NCBI GenBank assembly: GCA_945871415.1
Contig: CAMBWG010000185.1
Location: 1 to 5,115 of the forward strand
DNA: 5,115 nucleotides
Direction of reading: 5' to 3'
DNA from: an uncultured Desulfovibrio sp.
GTDB lineage: Bacteria > Desulfobacterota > Desulfovibrionia > Desulfovibrionales > Desulfovibrionaceae
A program made the translations under genes and the position numbers. Below, piece after piece: positions 4,261 through 5,115 of this stretch. The notes beneath the pieces were generated by a model. It was given only the letters and a program-made list of their open reading frames with translations, made no database searches and was not told the origin of the DNA. Positions within the stretch are counted from its first letter, which is position 1. Every line of letters begins with the position of its first letter.

Positions 4261-4464
4261 CTATCCGGCATAGTAGTGGTTCCCGTCCTCATCGACCGCC
4301 AGAAACTCGCTCCCGTCGCCGTCCGCCAGTTCCGGCGGCAGTTCGGGCAGCCCCAGAAAATCGACCATATCGGGATCGACGGGAATCCCGATGCCGGGAT
4401 TGTCGGCAAGCTGTCGGTAAATATCATCCGCGGCAGCCTTGAGCAGTTCGTCTTCATCAGCCAT
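4261..4464 (-). CDS. Small highly acidic hypothetical protein
   Basis: A 67-residue protein with 18 Asp/Glu and only two Lys/Arg. It starts MADEDELLKAAADDIYRQL (a short amphipathic helix), continues with a Pro-rich linker (IPVDPDMVDFLGLPELPPEL) and ends DEDGNHYYAG. A GGGAGGGG purine run sits 7 nt before the ATG, and the start is only 4 nt after the upstream gene's stop codon, so the two are surely co-transcribed. I do not recognise the family. Possible roles, on composition and position only, are a chaperone or partner for the secreted collar protein downstream, or a DNA-mimic protein acting with the DNA-binding protein upstream. There is no signal peptide. Confidence 0.7.
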   Translation of the reverse strand: MADEDELLKAAADDIYRQLADNPGIGIPVDPDMVDFLGLPELPPELADGDGSEFLAVDEDGNHYYAG

Positions 4465-4468
4465 CAGT

Positions 4469-5115
4469 CTACCCCTCCCTTTTTTTCTGGAGTTCCTTCA
4501 GTCTTCTTGCAAGTCGCACAAAGGTGATTCCGGCTTTCGTTACCTCCGGTTCTTCGGAGTACATGCCGAGTTTGACGAGCGCCTGAAACTCTCCCCTTGT
4601 TACCTTTTCCATATTATCCGGGGAAAAGTTGCCGTGGCTCTTGTCGTAAAAAAGGATACGTTCCCCCGCTCTCGCATTACACAATACCGACTGCTTCAAT
4701 CTCCACTTTCCGTCTTCTCCCTTGATATATACCCCTTGGGGGCGCACGACCTCTGAACCGATCTTTCTGGTGCGGGAAGTATTGCCCTTGCTCCCGCAGC
4801 CTATCCCAAGGCTATCGCATTTTCTTTGTATAGAAGAGAGCGTGCGTTTTTCTCCGAATTTTTCATTGAACATCTTTCTTAACTGCTCATAGGAAACATT
4901 AGGGGAAACGTTTTCTATAAGGAAGTTTTCCATTTCTTTTGTAAAAAAAGTTCTCTTATTTTGATCCAAATTATACCGATTAATCAGCGAGCGAATAGAA
5001 GAAACATCCTTATTTTCATTAAAGCGAGCATTAAATAATTGCGTAAGTTCTCGTCTGCTTGTGGCGCGTGGTAGATTGTCTCGTATATAGTCAATCATCT
5101 CTTGTTTATATTTTC
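4469..5115 (-). CDS. HNH-endonuclease-like DNA-binding protein with two SANT/Myb-like repeats (5' end outside window)
   Basis: The frame is open from the window edge; the first internal Met is at 5098, giving 209 residues. The codons before it (KYKQ-EMIDYIRDN) match the start of the second repeat (FFTKEMENFLIEN), so the true start probably lies beyond the window. Numbered from that Met, repeat 1 (up to ~44) and repeat 2 (~51-99) share the pattern E-M-x-x-[YF]-[IL]-x-x-N, x-E/Q-L-x-x-[LM]-F-N-x-[RK]-F, S-S-I. They resemble the helical DNA-binding domains at the N-termini of phage HNH nucleases. Residues ~112-175 follow the HNH layout (IGSEVV, VYIKGEDGKWRLK, NFSPDNMEKVTRGEF), but the usual catalytic His after WxLK is Gln. 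It may therefore bind DNA without cutting. It leads the operon that ends in the collar gene. The DNA here is visibly AT-richer than the rest of the window. Confidence 0.7.
   Translation of the reverse strand, partial: KYKQEMIDYIRDNLPRATSRRELTQLFNARFNENKDVSSIRSLINRYNLDQNKRTFFTKEMENFLIENVSPNVSYEQLRKMFNEKFGEKRTLSSIQRKCDSLGIGCGSKGNTSRTRKIGSEVVRPQGVYIKGEDGKWRLKQSVLCNARAGERILFYDKSHGNFSPDNMEKVTRGEFQALVKLGMYSEEPEVTKAGITFVRLARRLKELQKKREG

Larger units (their letters stand above)
5..5115. mobile_element. Left part of a tRNA-Glu-integrated mobile element (right end not in window)
   Basis: A truncated tRNA-Glu 3' end, an adjacent integrase, an RP4-like oriT with a TraJ-like protein, and an invertible adhesin-type cassette occur one after another with no housekeeping gene between them. 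This suggests an integrative mobilizable or conjugative element. No second copy of the tRNA fragment is present in the window, so the other end lies outside. No relaxase, coupling ATPase, type IV secretion gene or phage structural operon is visible, so the element class cannot be settled. An integrated plasmid or a phage-plasmid hybrid also remain possible. Confidence 0.6.

Noticed and set aside
3814..4527. 237-codon plus-strand open frame
   Set aside because: It lies antisense to the collar gene, the acidic gene and the end of the HNH-like gene, all of which have better start signals and recognisable features.

Overview
The window looks like one end of a tRNA-integrated mobile genetic element in a moderately GC-rich Gram-negative bacterium. 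The protein style and the small coiled-coil gene suggest a Desulfovibrio-like deltaproteobacterium, but that is inference from family resemblance, not from a marker gene. At the extreme left is a 3' fragment of a tRNA-Glu(UUC) gene on the minus strand, cut off in the D arm. It is followed directly by a tyrosine recombinase of integrase type. This is the usual layout of an attachment site plus integrase, so the element should run rightward past the end of the window.

Layout: 5-58 tRNA-Glu remnant (attachment site); 132-992 integrase; 993-1513 a structured, mostly non-coding stretch; 1514-1876 a small coiled-coil/membrane-anchor protein with its own terminator; 1961-2104 a DNA array with exact 10-bp periodicity; 2115-2150 a candidate RP4-like origin of transfer; 2219-2563 a TraJ-like relaxosome protein; 2560-2757 a small membrane protein translationally coupled to it; 2758-3141 hairpins and no convincing large gene; 3142-3956 an invertible segment; and, on the minus strand, an operon 5115-4469 (HNH-like DNA-binding protein), 4464-4261 (small acidic protein) and 4194-3538 (secreted phage-tail-collar protein).

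The most interesting item is the invertible segment. The secreted collar protein gene has, facing it tail to tail, a second copy of its 3' half on the plus strand. That copy has no start codon and no 5' half, yet is open for 129 codons in the correct frame. The two copies begin with a perfectly identical 42-bp inverted repeat, exactly where homology starts. Inside the repeat is a 10-bp / 7-bp spacer / 10-bp dyad shaped like a tyrosine-recombinase core site. Inversion would swap the C-terminal 138 residues of the secreted protein for a different 129-residue end. This resembles the PilV shufflon of IncI plasmids or the tail-fibre switches of phages Mu and P1, but here the switched domain is a phage collar fold on a Sec-exported protein.

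Together the parts suggest a mobilizable or conjugative integrative element: integrase plus attachment site for insertion, oriT plus TraJ for DNA processing, and a phase-variable secreted adhesin-like protein that could set recipient or surface specificity. No relaxase, coupling protein or mating-pore gene is visible in the window, so these must lie further right or be supplied in trans.
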